A stretch of DNA of 41,440 bases from Haladaptatiplasma sp964454575 (lineage in GTDB: Archaea; Thermoplasmatota; Thermoplasmata; Halarchaeoplasmatales; Halarchaeoplasmataceae): contig CAYVTG010000006.1 in assembly GCA_964454575.1 (NCBI GenBank), positions 1 to 41,440 on the forward strand, given 5' to 3'. Made by a program: the position numbers and the translations under genes. This document shows positions 38,626 through 41,440 of this stretch, piece by piece. The notes under the pieces are model-generated. The model made no database searches. It saw nothing but the letters and a program-made list of their open reading frames with translations, and was not told the origin of the DNA. Within the stretch, counting starts at the first letter, position 1, and every line of letters starts with the position of its first letter.

Positions 38626-39822
38626 TCACCTCGTTACCTCTTCGTTCATATTTATCCATTCAACCGGTTCCTCCACCTTTCCGGCTTCGGCTGCGTCCAT
38701 GGTCTTCTGATACATCTCTTCGAAGTTCTCGATGAATATGTCTCTACCGCCTAGGCCGGTTATGAAGTTCTTCATCATCGGTCTTGTTTCTTCGTTGATG
38801 AATGTAGCGCCCAGTTCTGCGAATACCGCTCCTCCGAATCCTGGAGAGATGTTCCTTTCGATGACGGCGACGCCTTTTGCGCTGTCTAATATCTCTTTCA
38901 GTTCGGGCATCGGGAAAGGTCTGTAAACGGTGAGCTTGGCCAGACCGACCTTCTTTCCTTCTTTGCGCATCTTTCTTACCGCTTCACGTGCAGTTCCTGA
39001 CATGGAACCCATGGTCAGCAGTATTATATCTGCGTCTTCGCACTCGAATGTGCTCACTTTGTTGTACTGCCTACCGAATCTTTTTGCGTAGTCGTCGAAC
39101 ACTTCGTCGATCACCGCTCTGCTGTCTTCCATGGCCTGAGTCTGCGCTTTCTTGAACTCCTGATAAAACTCGGGAGGTGCGAAAGAACCGAAGGTTGCCG
39201 GCTCTTTAGTATCCAGAGTACCGTGATCCGGTTTGAATGTTGGTAGGAAATCATCCACATCTTCCTGAGCAGGTACGTTTACACCTTCGATGGTGTGTGT
39301 GAGAACGAAGGCGTCTATACCTACCATCACCGGCAGCAGTACTCTTTTGTCCTCTGCTATCTTGAAAGCGTTTATCATCAGATCCAGTCCTTCCTGGTTG
39401 TTCTCTGCGTAGAACTGCAGCCAGCCTGAGTCTCTGGAGGCGATGGTATCTTGATGGTCGCACCAGATGTTTATGGGTGCAGATAAGGCTCTGTTGCCCA
39501 CTGCCATGACTATCGGTAATCGCATACCTGATGCGATGAAGAGCATCTCGTGCATCAGTGCTATCCCCTGTGATGCTGAGGCGGTGACCACACGAGCTCC
39601 GGTGGCCGAAGCGCCTATGCATGCGCTCATGGCTGAATGTTCGCTCTCTACGTTTATCATGCTGGCGTCTAGTTCGCCGTCGGCGATGAATTCGGACATC
39701 TTTTCGGGGAATAACGTCGACGGAGTTATGGGATATGCCGGCACCACATTCGGTCTGCACAATTTTGCACCTAAAGCGGTGGCCATGTTTCCCTTTATGG
39801 TCATCGATGTTTGTTCTCCCAT
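38626..39822 (-). CDS. porA: Pyruvate (2-oxoacid):ferredoxin oxidoreductase, alpha subunit
   Basis: 398-residue subunit that forms the catalytic core with porB. Recognisable are GNMATALGAKLCRPNVVPAYPITPSTLFPE near the start, the transketolase-like INVESEHSAMSACIGASATGARVVTASASQGIALM, and the later domain with IILLTMGSMSGTAREAVRKMRKEGKKVGLAKLTVYRPFP. The length and motif order fit the alpha subunit of the archaeal four-subunit enzyme. It follows porD after four bases. Pyruvate is the likeliest substrate, but 2-oxoisovalerate-type or other 2-oxoacid enzymes of this family look similar. Confidence 0.95.
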   Translation of the reverse strand: MGEQTSMTIKGNMATALGAKLCRPNVVPAYPITPSTLFPEKMSEFIADGELDASMINVESEHSAMSACIGASATGARVVTASASQGIALMHEMLFIASGMRLPIVMAVGNRALSAPINIWCDHQDTIASRDSGWLQFYAENNQEGLDLMINAFKIAEDKRVLLPVMVGIDAFVLTHTIEGVNVPAQEDVDDFLPTFKPDHGTLDTKEPATFGSFAPPEFYQEFKKAQTQAMEDSRAVIDEVFDDYAKRFGRQYNKVSTFECEDADIILLTMGSMSGTAREAVRKMRKEGKKVGLAKLTVYRPFPMPELKEILDSAKGVAVIERNISPGFGGAVFAELGATFINEETRPMMKNFITGLGGRDIFIENFEEMYQKTMDAAEAGKVEEPVEWINMNEEVTR

Positions 39823-39826
39823 GTTA

Positions 39827-40093
39827 TCACTTCTCCTCCTTTACCATTATTATCGCCTTAACAGGACATTCGTTTGCGCAGATACCGCATCCCTTGCAGT
39901 AATCCAGGTCTATCTCGATACCGTCTTCTGTCTTCTTTATAGCTGCATCGGGACAGTAATCGTAGCATTTGTAGCAGCTGATGCATTTTTCCAGATCAAC
40001 TTCCGGGCACATGGTCCTCCATCCGCCGGTTTTGTATTCCTTCGAACTACCGTGTTTTTTGTTTATCGCTCCTATGGTTATCTTAACGCTCAT
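39827..40093 (-). CDS. porD: Pyruvate (2-oxoacid):ferredoxin oxidoreductase, delta (ferredoxin) subunit
   Basis: 88-residue subunit that passes electrons from porB to external ferredoxin. Two [4Fe-4S] motifs are present: CISCYKCYDYCP (following MCPEVDLEK) and CKGCGICANECP. The N-terminal stretch KEYKTGGWRTMCPEVD is typical of PorD. It lies between porG (three bases) and porA (four bases), all tightly coupled. Confidence 0.95.
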   Translation of the reverse strand: MSVKITIGAINKKHGSSKEYKTGGWRTMCPEVDLEKCISCYKCYDYCPDAAIKKTEDGIEIDLDYCKGCGICANECPVKAIIMVKEEK

Positions 40094-40096
40094 ATT

Positions 40097-40645
40097 TCAC
40101 ACCCCTTTAGTTTTCTCAAAGGCTTCTTTGGCTGCCTTCTTGTTGTTATCTATTTTAACAGGTACGTTGTTCTCGATGGCTTCGAATATAGATTCCAGCT
40201 TGACGTTGCCGACTACCTTAGAGTAGGCACCGAGTATAGCTGTGTTGACTATAGGGCTCGTTTCAGTTCCCAGACCGTTTTCAACGGCGATGGTGGTCGC
40301 ATCTACGGTGTACACCTTTGCATCGCCGAAATCGAACTTACCCGGTTCCTTGGATGTATTCAATATGACTATACCGCCCGGTTTCAGGCCGCTTGCCACA
40401 TCGACAACGTCCAGCAAACTGGTGTCCAGTACGATCACGACATCCGGTTTGTATATCTGTATCTTCAAGTCTATCCGTTTTTCATCTATCCTAGTGAAGG
40501 CGGTGACCGGTGCTCCTCTTCGCTCAACACCGAACATAGGGAAGGCTTGAACGTCCTTTCCCTCTCGAAAAGCTGCATCCGCAAGGGTGTTGGCGGCGGT
40601 TACCGACCCCTGTCCTCCACGTCCGTGGAATCTTACTTCATACAT
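40097..40645 (-). CDS. porG: Pyruvate (2-oxoacid):ferredoxin oxidoreductase, gamma subunit
   Basis: 182-residue subunit, first gene of the operon. The family start MYEVRFHGRGGQGSVTAANTLADAA and the segment FGVERRGAPVTAFTRI are clear, followed by PDVVIVLDTSLLD and a C-terminal part ending AFEKTKGV. The ATG at 40645 has GGAG seven bases upstream (40653-40656). The order porG-D-A-B is the usual archaeal one. The divergent or upstream neighbour is a MarC-type membrane protein on the same strand. Confidence 0.95.
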   Translation of the reverse strand: MYEVRFHGRGGQGSVTAANTLADAAFREGKDVQAFPMFGVERRGAPVTAFTRIDEKRIDLKIQIYKPDVVIVLDTSLLDVVDVASGLKPGGIVILNTSKEPGKFDFGDAKVYTVDATTIAVENGLGTETSPIVNTAILGAYSKVVGNVKLESIFEAIENNVPVKIDNNKKAAKEAFEKTKGV

Positions 40646-40698
40646 GTTAAAAGCTCCTTTTTATCGATGGACTAATACGTACGTAATAAAACTTCCGA

Positions 40699-41382
40699 TT
40701 ATAGTATATATAGATTGTTTATCCCGGTGACTATCATGTTTACACCGATGGAGCCGATGAAGAAACCGTTCAATCTGAGAAAAACACCGAGTTTTTTGTC
40801 GAACTGCTTCCGTGATTTGTCATGCAGCAGTCTTTTACGCATGATCGATAGTACGTACACGATATAGAAGCTTATGATCATGGCAAGTGCGATTATCCCC
40901 ACGGCGAAGAGGGGACTGAAATCGTTGCCGATGATGATGCTAACCGTTATGCTGCCGGGTCCCACGATAAAGGGTATGGCCACTTCGGACGCTATATCGT
41001 CCAGATTCCCTTTCAGTGTGATCACTGAGCGGCGGCCTTGGATTATCATGACCAAACCCAGCGAGAACAGTACTATCCCTCCGAATATGCGAAAGGATTC
41101 GAAGTCTATCCTGAATACGCTGTGGAACAGGAAGGTGCCGGAGATAGCAAAGAAAGTGTATATCACGAAGGACTGTATGTTCGCCTTGATGAGTCTCTTG
41201 TAATAATCGCTGTCCGGCAGTTCCTCTCTCACGTTCTTCACGTACACGAACAGTGCGAAGGGATTCAGCATCACCAGGAACGCCAATACGTACGACAACA
41301 TACGCACGGATTTTGCGTCAGTGGTATTTATAGGTATCTGATAAGAGACGACCTCAGAACATTTGCACGACCATACAAACAT
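40699..41382 (-). CDS. MarC-family integral membrane protein
   Basis: Up to 227 residues with about six helices. The MarC-like segments FLVMLNPFALFVYVKNV, IFGGIVLFSLGLVMIIQGR, AIPFIVGPGSITVSII (the family's (A/F)P(L/F)xxGPGxI motif) and LNGFFIGSIGVNMIVTGI near the end are visible. MarC proteins are membrane proteins without an agreed function. Two starts are plausible: ATG at 41382, about 40 bases after a TATA-like run at 41417-41427, and ATG at 41301, which gives the usual family N terminus MLSYVLAFLVMLNPF. The gene ends 53 bases before porG. Confidence 0.9.
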   Translation of the reverse strand: MFVWSCKCSEVVSYQIPINTTDAKSVRMLSYVLAFLVMLNPFALFVYVKNVREELPDSDYYKRLIKANIQSFVIYTFFAISGTFLFHSVFRIDFESFRIFGGIVLFSLGLVMIIQGRRSVITLKGNLDDIASEVAIPFIVGPGSITVSIIIGNDFSPLFAVGIIALAMIISFYIVYVLSIMRKRLLHDKSRKQFDKKLGVFLRLNGFFIGSIGVNMIVTGINNLYIL

Positions 41383-41416
41383 TATTCAGTACTTCGGAGA
41401 GTAGAAAGCGTAGATA

Positions 41417-41427
41417 ACTTTTATATT
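41417..41427 (-). promoter_or_regulatory. TATA-like box of the MarC-family gene
   Basis: On the minus strand AATATAAAAGT lies about 40 bases before the ATG at 41382, so the predicted transcript start is about 14 bases before that codon. This makes the longer start somewhat more credible. Confidence 0.4.
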
Positions 41428-41440
41428 GAATCCCATCTAC

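Noticed and set aside
39467..40675. 402-codon plus-strand open frame across the por operon
   Set aside because: It is antisense to porA, porD and porG, all of which are clear conserved genes; the frame is a shadow of their codon use.

Overview
The window is a compact stretch of an archaeal chromosome, most likely euryarchaeal. The evidence is the gene content: archaeal-type ether-lipid headgroup enzymes, an MptD-type dihydroneopterin aldolase, a thermosome with a Gly-Met tail, an archaeal Sm-like protein with L37e, a full-length archaeosine tRNA-guanine transglycosylase carrying a PUA domain, ABCE1/Rli1, a TATA-box promoter style, and a four-subunit pyruvate:ferredoxin oxidoreductase. Por, Rli1 and the iron-sulfur PAPS-reductase-like protein fit an anaerobic or microaerophilic ferredoxin-based metabolism. 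I cannot assign a lineage below this level from sequence reading alone. Starts are ATG, GTG and TTG, and several genes have a TATA-like box about 26-30 bases before the start codon, which suggests leaderless transcripts.

Layout. Positions 1-4024 (+) hold the 3' end of ftsZ, archaetidylserine decarboxylase and synthase, mptD, a THEP1-like NTPase and trm1. A convergent PAPS-reductase-like protein (3999-5753, -) follows. The thermosome (5878-7536, +) faces thymidylate kinase (-). The Sm/L37e pair (8255-8656, +) leads into an nine-gene Mrp/Mbh-type cation antiporter locus (8729-14270, +), whose last gene is a second, altered MnhD paralogue. A convergent AbrB/ACT-like regulator (-) closes that block. 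A cysteine desulfurase and tgtA (14768-17876, +) then run into an intergenic array of hairpin repeats (17834-18185).

From 18195 the window holds a zinc-ribbon membrane protein (-) divergent from rli1 (+), then smc-scpA (-), osmC-like plus DUF302-like genes (+), a short-chain dehydrogenase (-), a 1001-residue cell-surface protein (-), and a P-type ATPase (-). A convergent cyanophycinase/cyanophycin synthetase pair follows (33234-36724). The end of the window contains an RlmE/FtsJ methyltransferase, a 74-residue orphan protein, the porGDAB operon (-) and a MarC-family membrane protein (-).

How the genes work together. Three coherent units stand out: an ion-transport module built from small Mrp/Mbh subunits without adjacent hydrogenase genes; a chromosome-structure operon (smc-scpA); and a self-contained cyanophycin storage cassette with synthesis and breakdown genes convergent and 5 bases apart. 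Genes for tRNA and rRNA modification (trm1, tgtA, rlmE and perhaps the PUA-containing PAPS-reductase-like protein) are scattered among them. The most unexplained DNA is the repeat array after tgtA: a perfect 136-base tandem duplication built of three hairpin elements, one of which encodes the last residues of TgtA.
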